Shown here: positions 11,957 to 23,172 of the stretch, piece by piece | Layout: each line of letters begins with the position of its first letter | How positions within the stretch are numbered: position 1 is the first letter of the stretch | Origin: Protula sp. h YS-2021 | Taxonomy: Eukaryota; Annelida; Polychaeta; Sabellida; Serpulidae | Reading direction: 5' to 3' | NCBI GenBank assembly: GCA_949752745.1 | Contig: OX457031.1 | Location: forward strand, 53,598,303 to 53,662,302 | Length of the DNA: 64,000 bases | Made by a program: the position numbers and the translations under genes | Notes under the pieces: model-generated | What the model was told of the DNA's origin: nothing | The model's database searches: none | Seen by the model: the letters and a program-made list of their open reading frames with translations, nothing else

Positions 11957-12625
11957 TCTGCCGCTTTCTACAGTGGGCGAAAATTCTTGTATGCTCCTGC
12001 CAGTACATCGCCATGCTTTGTGTGGACATCCCGCCGCCTTATCGCGACATGTCTTGGATCACCTCATGCGTGCACCTCAAACACGCTGCTCCTTACCAGG
12101 ACTTCTCCGCCAGGGATCAAATTCTTACTAGCTCAATTCCACTCCTCATCCCGTTGTCGAGGTTACATAGCAAAGAGAAACGCTATTGCTATGTTAAGAC
12201 AAAACGATCCGGAGTTAACGGAAGAGGCATTCGTTAATGGCGCCAAAACTGCAATGCTCACTGTGTCGTCACTGCTGTCGCGTGGCGAGTTTTCACAACT
12301 GTACGGACTAGTCCACGATAGAGAGTTGCAGCGGTTAAAAAAAAAGTACAGCACACTATCGGCAGCGGACAGAGAGCGTTTGGCGATAGTGGAAGCGGAA
12401 GTGCAGTATAGCCTCTGCCATCCTGTCGCCATTCACAACGTGCCGCAAAGGCAACTTTTGCTGTGTGTTTACTTCGCCGGTTTGCGTGGGAGTGGTGTCG
12501 CTGAATACCCGATGAGCGATAGTTTCTTTTCCTGTATGTATGTTCTTGCTGTGAACTTGGATAAGGAAAATGAATCGACAGTTTTTGCGGTGAAACACCT
12601 AAAACTGTTTAAGGTGATAGTTTAG
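11957..12625 (+). CDS. MAIP1-like mitochondrial protein, terminal exon (copy 1 of 3)
   Basis: This is the shortest of three related coding exons, about 222 codons ending at a TAG. The region around residues 90-150 of the exon product (TEEAFVNGAKTAMLTVSSLL, then a ..FSQLYGLV.. helix) matches the pattern of m-AAA protease-interacting protein 1 (MAIP1, Tim44-like fold). In vertebrates that protein acts in the mitochondrial matrix with m-AAA subunits. The first part is rich in Arg, Ser and Thr and poor in acidic residues, as expected near a mitochondrial presequence. The start is set at the acceptor TTTTTGCAG|TCT because copies 2 and 3 have an acceptor at the same place and phase. The upstream ATG at 11,945 lies in the intron tract. 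The first exon is not identified. Confidence 0.6.
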   Translation, partial: SAAFYSGRKFLYAPASTSPCFVWTSRRLIATCLGSPHACTSNTLLLTRTSPPGIKFLLAQFHSSSRCRGYIAKRNAIAMLRQNDPELTEEAFVNGAKTAMLTVSSLLSRGEFSQLYGLVHDRELQRLKKKYSTLSAADRERLAIVEAEVQYSLCHPVAIHNVPQRQLLLCVYFAGLRGSGVAEYPMSDSFFSCMYVLAVNLDKENESTVFAVKHLKLFKVIV

Positions 12626-13967
12626 TTTGTTGGAGGAAGTCGTCTATTTAAAATAACACTTATTTTGCTTACCGTTAATGGAAAAAAGCGCTTATCATCC
12701 AGGCTATTTATAGAAATAGCCACATAGAAACAGTTCTGCTGTGGTACACTTTGAAGTTTTTATCACACTGTGAAATCTGATGTTGATCCAGCCAAGATAC
12801 TGATTAAGAGGCGGGGGAGGGAGGGGAAGGGGAGGGGGGCTGTTATCACGTAGTTCTTCTAATAACGCTACTTATTTTCGTTGAATTGGAGAAACAAAAC
12901 TTGAGTAGTGATAGTGTGAGAATTTGAATGGCAGGTGGTAAAATAAAAGCTTCTGTAAAGTGGTTAATAGTGTTTTCTTAGCTGCGTCAAATATGTCCCT
13001 GGGTCAATCTTGGTTCTGCACCCAGAATGCGTTTTCATGTCATGGCAACACCTCTGCCGGTTCACAGCCTGTTCTCATACGTAGGCTGAGACAGAAGTAT
13101 GATTGTATAAGGCGAGAGATAAAAATAACTTGTTTTTCATCAGCCAGACGGAGTCGCTGTAATCACAGATAAAAAAGACAGTTCCTCTGTCGTATCTCAA
13201 AAAAGCGAGCAAAAAAGTAAAAGGAAAATAGAAAAAGGAAAAGAGAGAAAAGAAGTTTACGGGCCGGCCCGGAGTGAAAAGGTAAATTTTAAAAAGATTT
13301 AACCGGAAAGCAGAACTACAGAAAATAGTGTTTCGAAAGAAGCATACATCTGACAAATTTAGTGCTGGCGCTTTGGTCTTCACATCACTGATACTTCACG
13401 CTCTTCAAAATAATAACTTATGAATTGTTCATACAAGGGCTATGTCAATATGAATGTTTTATAAAACATTTCGCGGAAAAAAGAAGAAGCAAGAATTTTT
13501 AGTCATTGCCCTGCCTTCGAAATTTTAAAAACAAAAATTAGACCTTGCCAGGTCAAATTTATTGGATGAAAAGTTAGTGAGAAGATCTCCGTCGGGCCAG
13601 GCCGAAATTGTTAAAGACTGTGACGAGGGATGGAAAAGATTTAATCAGGATTGGGCATTGATATTCGTGCGTAAGTCTGTAACGTTACGTGTAACTTATT
13701 CATATTCTACTCCAGCTCTACCCCCCACCCCTCACCAGCCCCTTGGCTTCACTTTGAGCTAGCTTTAATGTAAATTGTAAGGTAAACTGAATTTCGTGTG
13801 AAAATTAAGTGTTGCATTATTTTGGCTGAAAACTGGAAAAGACGCTTTGAGGGAGGTGTATGGGTGGGGGCGGGAGAGCGGGGGGGGGGGAGGGATAAAA
13901 ATTAAAAGTGTGATAGATTAAAGAAAGTACGCATTTTGAGTAGAGAAGCCTAAAGATGGAGACGAAG
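12626..13967. other. Spacer between MAIP1-like copies 1 and 2
   Basis: No supported gene. It holds purine-rich tracts (12,810-12,840), a poly-G run near 13,880 and a possible splice-donor word (GC|GTAAGT near 13,670) after a short plus-strand open frame starting at 13,562. That frame could be an upstream exon of copy 2, but nothing else supports it. Confidence 0.35.
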
Positions 13968-14095
13968 AGAATACCGAAAACACGGTAGTCTATTCCGGAG
14001 AATACCGAGAACACGGTAGTCTATTCCGGAGAATACCGAGAACACGGCAGTCTATTCCGGAGAATACCGAGAACACGGTAGACTGTTCCGAAGAT
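13968..14095. repeat. 31-bp tandem repeat, 4 units
   Basis: The unit is GGAGAATACCGAGAACACGG followed by TAGTCTATTCC. It lies about 170 bp before the copy 2 exon. A related TATTCCGGAATAGACTACCG word recurs near 18,525. Confidence 0.9.
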
Positions 14096-14267
14096 CAGAT
14101 GATCTGTGAGCTGAATTTCGTAAAAATCGAATATACGTGATTTAAACCAAAGAAAGTTAAATTGTTTATTTGAAAAAAATACCTGATTTCTTTTTTCGCT
14201 TCTATTTCTAATTTTAAACAATACGTTTGTTTATAACAATTTTTTTGTTTTTGATTATTTTCTACAG

Positions 14268-15047
14268 TCAACCGCTGCCTTTATAGGACGATATTCCTCC
14301 GTGTTAGTACGGCCAGCGAGAATCCATGGGGCTAAAAGATATCTTACTCCAGCGTGCTCTCTGGTACGTCAAACATTATGCGGAGAAATTCCCAGTGCTG
14401 CTGTGCAACACAGTTCCTTCACCACCGACACTGCAGCGACACTGGGCCAACACAGTGGCGCGTTTATTAAAAACATGCGTCCTCGTGCATTCAAGGGCTT
14501 GTGTTACCCGGGAAATGGCGGCGTGACGTCACTCGGCGGACAGCGCCATATGTCAGTCCCGAGTGGCGCGCCATATATAGAACTACTTCCCAAGAGCGAG
14601 GCATTTGATATCGCACAGGCAAAGGATTCGGAATTCACGGAAGCTGATTTCCTCAGCAAGGCGGAGGAAGCCATCGTGCTCGCCTCCCAGCTCTTGTCCA
14701 CGGGCCAATTTGAGGAGCTGGCCGATTTTGTTGACCCCAACGAGCTGAAACGACTGCAAGGTGTATATGACAAGCTGAGCGAGCCAATGAGAGACTGGCT
14801 GACTGTGCTCAACCAGGATATCAACAGCTGTAGCATCATCCCACACGTGGCTTATAGCAGGCAGGGAAAGTTCATCGAAATTAAAGTAATATGTAAGGGA
14901 TACCACTCGCGTGTTTCCTTCACGAACTTCCGCATGAAGAGATTTGTCTGTGTGTACGTCTTTACGAGGTGGCTCGATCCCAGACGTAAGATCTCCGCCA
15001 CCATCTCAGAAGTGCATTATTTACAATTAATGAAACGCGTGTTGTGA
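14268..15047 (+). CDS. MAIP1-like mitochondrial protein, terminal exon (copy 2 of 3)
   Basis: About 259 codons from the acceptor TTTTCTACAG|TCA (AG at 14,266-14,267) to the stop. The first residues, beginning STAAFIGR, align with SAAF.SGR of copy 1 and ST.AVMGR of copy 3, which fixes the exon start. A core segment (EFTEADFLSKAEEAIVLASQ, then LLSTGQFEELADFV) matches MAIP1 pattern D-x-E-F-(S/T)-x-x-(E/D)-F-x-x-x-A. The C-terminus ends with a VCVYVFTRWL segment and a paired beta-like strand, also shared with MAIP1. The N-terminal part has many Arg and Ser and few acids, consistent with mitochondrial import. The annotated start is a splice site, not an initiation codon. Confidence 0.65.
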   Translation, partial: STAAFIGRYSSVLVRPARIHGAKRYLTPACSLVRQTLCGEIPSAAVQHSSFTTDTAATLGQHSGAFIKNMRPRAFKGLCYPGNGGVTSLGGQRHMSVPSGAPYIELLPKSEAFDIAQAKDSEFTEADFLSKAEEAIVLASQLLSTGQFEELADFVDPNELKRLQGVYDKLSEPMRDWLTVLNQDINSCSIIPHVAYSRQGKFIEIKVICKGYHSRVSFTNFRMKRFVCVYVFTRWLDPRRKISATISEVHYLQLMKRVL

Positions 15048-15235
15048 TTTTATAAACGTGAGTCAGTCTGTATTCAAGCCACAGGGAGTGAGAAACGCTA
15101 GGGATATTGAGTAAAGAGCTTTTTGAGAATTCAGAATATTTCAACGAAGACTTAAGCACTTTGTTAGTTTCTCTTATGTTCAAGGTTCTACTTGAGAGCT
15201 TCACACAGTAATGCACAGGATGGGGATGATGCACT
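15048..15235. other. Spacer after MAIP1-like copy 2
   Basis: Short non-coding stretch, probably 3' untranslated sequence of copy 2. No AATAAA was noted. Confidence 0.3.
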
Positions 15236-15395
15236 AAAATCCATACGGTGCGGTATGAGGAATACGGTGTGGTACGGTAAATATGGTGCGGTGCGGTGAA
15301 TGCGGGCGGTATAGTGAATACGGTGCGGTACGATGAATACGGTGCGGTACGGTGAATGCGGTGCGGTGAATACGGTGCGGTACGGTGAAAACTCG
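15236..15395. repeat. ~20-bp tandem repeat (GGTGCGGTACGGTGAATAC)
   Basis: About eight imperfect units built from GGTGCGGTACGGTGAATAC. Some units lack parts, so spacing is uneven. Confidence 0.85.
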
Positions 15396-17315
15396 GAATA
15401 TGATATAGCTATGAGTAATGTTTATAAATAGAGTTTGCTTTCTAAATCGGTTATCACGAAATTATTCGTGTGAAATTATTTTTGTGATTTGGCCGGAGTG
15501 GGCCAAATTTGGGACAACACAAACATATATATTACTCTTTCTACAGATCCGGTTCGATTGCGTTGAAATTTGACAAGAATGTTCTTTTCTCTCAAGCTCC
15601 TGCATCAGGGTTGTTATTTTGGGTGACGATTTGGCCAATGTTGGCCGGAAGCGGTCAAATTGTAAAAAAAAAAAAGAAAAAGAAGAGAAATCGCATCGCC
15701 CTACCACTTGATGCTTGTCCACCAGTCGCCCAACCACTTACCCCGATAGCCCAAGCGTTGGACTTTTTTTTCTACCTCTATCCCAAGTAGATCTTCACTG
15801 GAGTTACAGTATTTATAAGTTCGGCAAAAACATGCCAAAGGAATGGATAGTTTTAAGAGAAACACAAACAATACTGTTCGCCCCGAATTAGTCCGGTTAC
15901 TTTTGATAGCAATGTTGCTTATGAAACTTTCAACCAAGTCTAAATTTGTCACAGTTGGTCTGTTCCTCTTTTCACCGTCGTAATGTTTTCGCTTTTACTG
16001 CTGGGCACAATGTCCACGTACAGTTTTGCTTAACGAGTCTTCGGTTACTTTTGGGTGTCGTTACTGAGAAGTATAAGTGTTTCTGAGGCTTGGCATAAAA
16101 TATAGTTTGTTCAAAAATTTACACAAAATAGTTACTGGAATTTATTGGTTATCTGGTTTCGTTCATACTTATGTGGGATGCGTTAAGAATGCTGACATGA
16201 CGATGTACTTTATTTTCAAAAATGAAGACAGGACGTGATTGGTATGTTAAATTTTGGCCAATTCTTGTGTCTGTGTGGCGAGTTTGTATTTCATTTGTTT
16301 GTAATAAAAGTCGTTACGGCGGAGATGATTTGTGTTTGTTATATTCTTATTGTAATTGATGGAAAGATCTCGCAAAATTTGTGTGTTTGTTTTTTACTTT
16401 TTCTCTTTTTAAAACCAAAGTTTATACCCGACTGACCAAAATATGATATCACAGTTGATTGTGTACCACTAAATATCTATGGGCCCTTGAAGTTTTAACT
16501 CAGATATTCTTGATTTTGACCCAAATGGTCAGCAGTGGTTATATTCTTCTTTCGCATTTTTTAGTCAAATCTGAGCTGGTACGATGTCCCAGGACATTAT
16601 ACTTTGTAAACTAAATGTTCATTCTGTCAATTTACGTGTAAGAAATTTTAGACTAAGTTTCTCAGATGCATAGATCAAGAACTGGGGTAAAAATTTCAAG
16701 GTCACTACGTGAACAAGAACGTTTTTCAAGGTCACCATATAGAAACAGGGTGTGCTCGAACTTGGTGTGTAGAGGGGGGGGTGCTGTTAAGCAGTGACGT
16801 ACACAGCACACAGACTTATATTTCAAAATTGCCATGGGGTTTCTTGGTTTATTACTATAACTCATTTTTAATACCCAGCAAGACCACTAAGCATTAAACC
16901 TTCATTTACTTTGAACAGCAGATGCGGAATAGTAGCCTATGATCGGTATATACGGTTTCTGCCGCAGAACACTAAGTGAAACAATAGGTTACAAAAGTTC
17001 TCAGATGGAAGTTTTAAGTAGGCCAATGTTTTCAGGACATGATTCCAAGCAGCTTTCGTACTTGCACCTATTTTGATGCAAGGAGGGTGGTGGCTGACTA
17101 TAGTTAGTCACTGGGGGCTGGGAAAACAGGTGCCAGTGCATTACTACTCAGTCAAGAATATTACAGCAGCGGTGTATTTACGTGCTGGCCAGCCTTGGTT
17201 CCACATCCAAAGAGAAGTCGCTGTTATTGTGATTGCCACGACCAAGGAACTCCCAAGTTACACCAGGATCAGTGTGCCAGACATTCGATTAAGACTTCTG
17301 TATTATCTGTTGCAG
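15396..17315. other. Spacer / intron upstream of MAIP1-like copy 3
   Basis: No gene is supported. The last 243 bp happen to be open in the frame of copy 3, including an ATG at 17,076. The acceptor at 17,314-17,315 and homology with the other copies put this part in the intron. Confidence 0.4.
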
Positions 17316-18230
17316 TCGACCATTGCAGTTATGGGACGGGGCACGTCAATACACATAAAGTGGGGCGCGGTTTCACGATTCTTTATGACGTCACATGCAA
17401 GCCGTCTATGCCGTCAGTATAATACACCTACTTGCGTACCGTGCGCAGCCATTAACAGCGTGGTACAGTGCCACTACAGTGCTCGGATCCGTCAGCGAAC
17501 ACCGGATGTCACATCCAGATCCCGACTGTACACCGGATTACATCGGTTGGATTCTTTTCATACGCTGAATTCTGGAGATCAGCAACGTAGAAGTGCGTTT
17601 ACTTCACCAGATTCTGACGATAAAGGCAATTCTCAAGCCGGAGAAATGAAAAAAGAATCAAACGATAGCTCGGAGACTTTGTCGCAAGACGCGGATGAGT
17701 ACGAGTACTCCGTTCTTGATGACGTCATCTCGCAAACCCCAGAAAATAAGGAAAAGGATGAAGGAGAAGAAATAGAGGTTGCGCAAGCGTTTGCCATTCT
17801 TGCAGAGCACGACCCACAGTTCACGGAAGCGAAGTTTTTGAGCGATGCTGTACAAGCCATTGTGACTGTGTCTGAAATGTTAACCAATGAGAACTTTACT
17901 GCTCTCCAAGATTACATTGAAATGAATGAGTTGATGAGAGTGCGAATGCACTTTGACAGAACATACCAAGAAAAGAAACTGTGGTTTCAAGTCTACGAAA
18001 AAGATATTCTTAAAAAAGATATTTATAACAAGGCGTTTTACAATAAGGAAAAAAACTATATCTATTTGGCGGTCTATGTGAGTGGAGTTCATGAAAGATA
18101 CCCTCGTTACCAAATCTGGAGGAGAAAATTTGGCTGTGTGTACTCGTTCAGAAAATATCTGGACACTGAGAAAGATGTTAAAATCTGTGACGTGCAACAT
18201 GTGAATTTCTTGTACCAGCGGCAGGTGTGA
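17316..18230 (+). CDS. MAIP1-like mitochondrial protein, terminal exon with acidic insert (copy 3 of 3)
   Basis: About 304 codons from the acceptor TCTGTTGCAG|TCG to the TGA at 18,228-18,230. The N-terminal part is Arg/Ser/Thr-rich. It is followed by a charged, low-complexity insert not present in copies 1 and 2, with runs such as KKESNDSSETLSQDADEYE. The MAIP1-like core follows (QFTEAKFLSDAVQAIVTVSE), and the end has FGCVYSFRKYL, the counterpart of the copy 2 segment. The three copies run in the same direction, about 2.3 and 3 kb apart, and differ strongly. They are either old tandem genes or alternative terminal exons of one gene. Confidence 0.65.
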   Translation, partial: STIAVMGRGTSIHIKWGAVSRFFMTSHASRLCRQYNTPTCVPCAAINSVVQCHYSARIRQRTPDVTSRSRLYTGLHRLDSFHTLNSGDQQRRSAFTSPDSDDKGNSQAGEMKKESNDSSETLSQDADEYEYSVLDDVISQTPENKEKDEGEEIEVAQAFAILAEHDPQFTEAKFLSDAVQAIVTVSEMLTNENFTALQDYIEMNELMRVRMHFDRTYQEKKLWFQVYEKDILKKDIYNKAFYNKEKNYIYLAVYVSGVHERYPRYQIWRRKFGCVYSFRKYLDTEKDVKICDVQHVNFLYQRQV

Positions 18231-20607
18231 TCTGGCGTGATTATTCAGGGGTGTCACTCGTAGCTTTTAGGCCACTCAGCGGTCATTTCGACCTGATCTA
18301 ACTGTGTAACCCCCCCCCCCCCAACAAAAAAAAATAAATAAAGTAATGAATGTGAGGAATCGTACCGATTTGCCCCGCCTTTCTTCAGAATCGCACAAAA
18401 TGGGCCCGTGCCCGTAGAAAAAAGTTCTCCGCGTGATTTGTCTTGCCAATTTTTAACTTTTAACACGGTATTATTTAAAATAAGAATTCTGAAGCAAATA
18501 AGAAGCCAGATATTTTTTTGGTAGGCTATTCCGGAATAGACTACCGATAATTCATTTGTTGCAGAAATCAATAATGCTTTATTTTTCTTGTACAAAAGGA
18601 TGAAAATAAGTTGAACAATGTAAATTCTTATCTTTTGGCGAAAGGAAAATAAAAATATTTTAAAAAATTAAATTTACATTCGGTTGTCTGTTAGGATGCC
18701 GGTAGTTCAGAATAGAATAACCTACTGAAATTGAAAAATTTTAAAAAGTTTTAAAATTTATTCCTATTTTCTTTTCTTTTTTTCATATTTTCTGTTTAAA
18801 AGGCAAGAAATTAGTTTGTTTATATATTCTGCAACAGAAAACGATATAATATTAAAAAACAATGGATTTCTGTGACCTTCGATTTTGCAAAGTTGTCTCA
18901 AAAACTGTGTAAATTTGGCGGAAAACGGTGTAAATGGTAGCTGTGAATGCCAGGCATTTTCTTACGGCGATTGGACATCCTGAGCACAGAATGCGCATGC
19001 TCAGAACGGAATGTTTTTTTTTTTTTTTGTATGGAGAAATTTTAATTCTTATTTCTTCTATTATGATGCTATTTAAGTTTGAGATAACTTGACTACGTCT
19101 CGAGGACTACGTCTATCCCCCGTGGGCGATATGGTGTAAGGCTGTTGTGTGTTAACTACGCAAAATTTAAAAGTGGAAAGATAGGTAGACGTAGTGGCTA
19201 ACATTTAAACGAATCAATCCATTAACCAGTAGGCACGTGAGACTGCCGTAGGTACGCTAAGAACAGCGCTGATTTTGAAAAATCCGCCATTTTGTCAATT
19301 TAAGTCCCATCCTGAAAATTCTTGATTATTGCACTGCGGAAGGGTCCAGAGAAGCCGTGTACAAAATTTGAAACGAATCCATCCATTAATGTGGCCTGAT
19401 TAAAGTTTGGTTCTGAAAATCGATTTTAATGTATGATCCTATTGAACGTAAATGTAAAGAAATGAATTTTTATAAGTAAACTCCATGAAAGGAAGCTTTA
19501 AAAAGGAAACAAAAAACGACAGCTGTCCATAAGCTTACATTTATTTCAAGATAAATAGGCACAGAATTGACATCAGTAAAATGCTAAGACTGTAAGGCAA
19601 GACAGTGACAACAAAGTTGGTAATTGAAACTTACTTAAACTGTATAAAAAGTGTTATGTTTTAAACACGCCAATATCTTTACTTTAGTTGGACCCCTGGG
19701 TTAGACAGACGAAGGGCTGATGGGAACCCCCCCCCCCCCCCCCCCCACCGATGGCAAGGAATATTTATGCATCAACGACCTTGAGCGATGTTGGTGTCGC
19801 GGGTGCGTACTGCGTGTCCCACAATCCTCGTGGATGAGCATTCACATTCAAAGCACGTTCAGCAACGGGTCCAGGACAATACCCCCCCCCCCCCCCCCCA
19901 CCATCATTTTTTGCAATTTTCATTTTAAATATTTTCATCAACGAACAACAAACTAATACAAAGTTCTGTGATCCGCAGTTAAAAGCTAAGCCCTTTCGCT
20001 ATGATCTAGTTGAAAGAGGTATAATTGCAGTTCCACAACGCTTAAAACTCCTCTCATGTGATCCATTGATAAAAGCTATTGCACATAAAAAATCCTCTAT
20101 GATCTAGTTAAAAGGTTTATAAATGCAATTTAATGCATACGCCCAATAATTGCCATTAACCATTCGCGCCCCAGTTTATTGCAATTAATTCTGCTGCCCA
20201 ACGGAGTTGTTGCAATTTGCGCTAAGCCTGTCAGGACTTACAAAATTTATTGGTTGACGTACCTGGAGTCACAAAATTAGTGTTGGAGAGAAATAAAACA
20301 TGCCGCTGTAAATAAAACATGTCGCTGTACTTTTCATTCTGTTGTAACGTTGACAATGGGAAATATTCTGGTTGGGGGGGGGGGGGGGGCAGGGTTCGCG
20401 TTGGCGGGGTTTTTGTCCACTTTTTGGGCATTTTTTTAAGAAATGACTCACTTTATCGGAACCCACCGAGTCTTTCTAGACCCAACTGAGTCACACTTTC
20501 CATTTTTGACTCACTTTTCTGAGACCCCAGCGCGAACCCGGGGGGGGGGGGGGGGGTATGGTCCGGAACCCTTCAGCAACACTTCAGAGGACTTGTTCAC
20601 GTACTTG
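18231..20607. other. Intergenic with poly-C tracts
   Basis: No gene is supported. Poly-C runs are at about 18,308-18,321, 19,729-19,746 and 19,880-19,898. Poly-G runs are at about 20,375-20,389 and 20,540-20,555. Confidence 0.5.
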
Positions 20608-22160
20608 TCACCCTACACATCCTGCACACACTGACGCCATGCGTTACCACACGTTTGTGCTCTCGTCACCCTGCACACACTGACGCCATGCGTTACCACA
20701 CGTTTGTGCTCTCGTCACCCTGCACACACTGACGCCATGCGTTACCACACGTTTGTGCTCTCGTTACCCCGCACACACTGACGCCATGCGTTACCACACG
20801 TTTGTGCTCTCGTCACTGACGCCATGCGTTACCACCCGTTTGTGCTCTCGTCACCCTGCACACACTGACGCCATGCGTTACCACCCGTTTGTGCTCTCGT
20901 CACCCTGCACACCATGACGCCATGCGTTACCACACGTTTGTGCTCTCGTCACTGACGCCATACGTTACCACCCGTTTGTGCTCTCGTTACCCCGTACACA
21001 CTGACGCCATGCGTTACCACACGTTTGTGCTCTCGTCACTGACGCCATGCGTTACCACACGTTTGTGCTCTCGTCACCCTGAACACACTGACGCCATGCG
21101 TTACCACACATTTGTGCTCTCGTCACTGACGCCATGCGTTACCACAGGTTTGTGCTCTCGTCACCCTGCACACACTGACGCCATGCGTTACCACCCGTTT
21201 GTGCTCTCGTCACCCTGCACACACTGACGCCATGCGTTACCACCCGTTTGTGCTCTCGTCACTGCACACACTGACGCCATGCTTTACCACACGTTTGTGC
21301 TCTCGTCACCCTGCACACACTGACGTCATGCGTTACCACATGTTTGTGCTCTCGTTACCCCGTACACACTGACGCCATGCGTTACCACACGTTTGTGCTC
21401 TCGTCACCCTGCACACACTGACGTCATGCGTTACCACATGTTTGTGCTCTCGTTACCCCGTACACACTGACGCCATGCGTTACCACACGTTTGTGCTCTC
21501 GTCACCCTGCACACACTGACGTCATGCGTTACCACATGTTTGTGCTCTCGTTACCCCGCACACACTGACGCCATGCGTTACCACACGTTTGTGCTCTCGT
21601 CACCCTGCACACACTGACGCCATGCGTTACCACACGTTTGTGCTCTCGTCACCCTGCACACACTGACGCCATGCGTTACCACACGTTTGTGTTTTCGTTA
21701 CCCTACACACACTGGCGCCATGCGTTATCACACGTTTGTGCTCTCGTCACTCTACACACACTGACGCCATGCGTTACCACATGTTTGTGCTCTCGTTACC
21801 CCGTACACACTGACGCCATGCGTTACCACCCGTTTGTGCTCTCGTCACCCTGCACACACTGACGCCATGCTTTACCACACGTTTGTGCTCTCGTTACCCC
21901 GCACACACTGACGCCATGCGTTACCACACGTTTGTGCTCTCGTCACCCTGCACACACTGACGCCATGCGTTACCACATGTTTGTGCTCTCGTCACTCTAC
22001 ACACACTGACGCCATGCGTTACCACATGTTTGTGCTCTCGTTACCCGTACACACTGACGCCATGCGTTACCACCCGTTTGTGCTCTCGTCACCCTGCACA
22101 CACTGACGCCATGCGTTACCACATGTTTGTGCTCTCGTCACCCTGCACATCCTGCACATT
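20608..22160. repeat. 49-bp minisatellite, about 32 units
   Basis: The unit is CACACACTGACGCCATGCGT then TACCACACGTTTGTGCTCTC and GTCACCCTG. A shorter variant lacks CCCTGCACACA and joins GTCA directly to CTGACG (for example 20,815, 20,950 and 21,038). Both ends of the array carry a variant with an extra CACATCCTG word. Open frames across it are period artefacts. Confidence 0.95.
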
Positions 22161-22715
22161 GGCAGTAATAGTCTTCTCTGGAGGTGTGTGGGGTGGGTAT
22201 TCCAATGTAAAACGCTATTTTATCGGGAGGGAGTTGCAAAATAAGCGATGGCCAACAAGTCATACATTGATGCCTGGATAAAAACAGTTACAACTAGAAC
22301 CTCATTGCGCTAGCGAAATGTCAACACTTGACAAAAATTAAAACGGAAAAATACTTCCTTCAATGGGTTATTTCTTGAATAATATATTGCAAACAACACA
22401 GCTTGAATACGTCTTATAAGCCGAGTAGCGTTTGGCCCCGTAGTGCCAGTGGAGGAGACGACACAAGAAATCCGATCACTGTCAAGAAAAAAAAGATACC
22501 AACGGCTGCTCGCACAAATTCGCCCTTGCAAGCCAAAGGCTTGTCAAGTGCTAAAATAGGGACTAAGCAGCTTCCGTGTGAGATGCCTGTACCCCCATAT
22601 TAGCCAGACAAACATCACCACTCAGGTACTGAAGAAAGCTAACCGATCAATATTTACCTGTCGTTTGGTTGGCCACAGGACGTGAACTGAACATTAAATC
22701 AAGATAGCCGCCAAC
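22161..22715 (+). other. Non-coding; one weak open frame
   Basis: A plus-strand frame at 22,403-22,603 ends in a Lys/Pro-rich stretch with no family resemblance. I see no splice signals that would make it an exon. Confidence 0.25.
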
Positions 22716-23172
22716 AAAGTCCAAATTGTGAAAAAATCGAAAAATAACCTGACGTTGCACAATTACACGTGATATACTTTCTACCTGTACGGTTTTTTTG
22801 GTCTACGGTGAATAGTAACAAACATGCAGCCTAAACAAACTTGTCTGAAATACAACAAAGTCTAGATTGTGAAAAATCACCAAAATTACATTTTTTGAAG
22901 AAATCAAGAAATAACCTGACGCTGCTCAACTAAACTCTATATACTGTCTACGTGTACGGTTTTATTGGTCTACGACGAATGGTAACAAAGATACAGCCTG
23001 CACAAACTTGTTGTGAAAAACGACAAAATCCAAATTTTCAAAAAATCGCCAAAATTACACGTTTTGAAAAAATCGAAAAATAACCTAACGTTGCACAACT
23101 ACACGTTATATACTTTCTTGCTGTAGGATTTTATTAATCTCTGAGGAACAGTAACAAAGATACAGCCTGGAT
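22716..23172. repeat. ~155-bp tandem repeat, 3 units
   Basis: Each unit has an AAATAACCTGACG(T/C)TGC block, a TACGGTTTTATTGGTCTACG-like block and an AACAAAGATACAGCCTG-like block. Confidence 0.85.

Noticed and set aside
17073..17315. 81-codon N-terminal extension of MAIP1-like copy 3
   Set aside because: No counterpart in copies 1 and 2, and a good acceptor is at 17,314-17,315. It is an intron that happens to be open.
20608..22160. Regular direct repeats resembling a CRISPR array
   Set aside because: Repeats are contiguous with no unique spacers, and the DNA is from an animal. These are minisatellites, as is 40,022-41,290.
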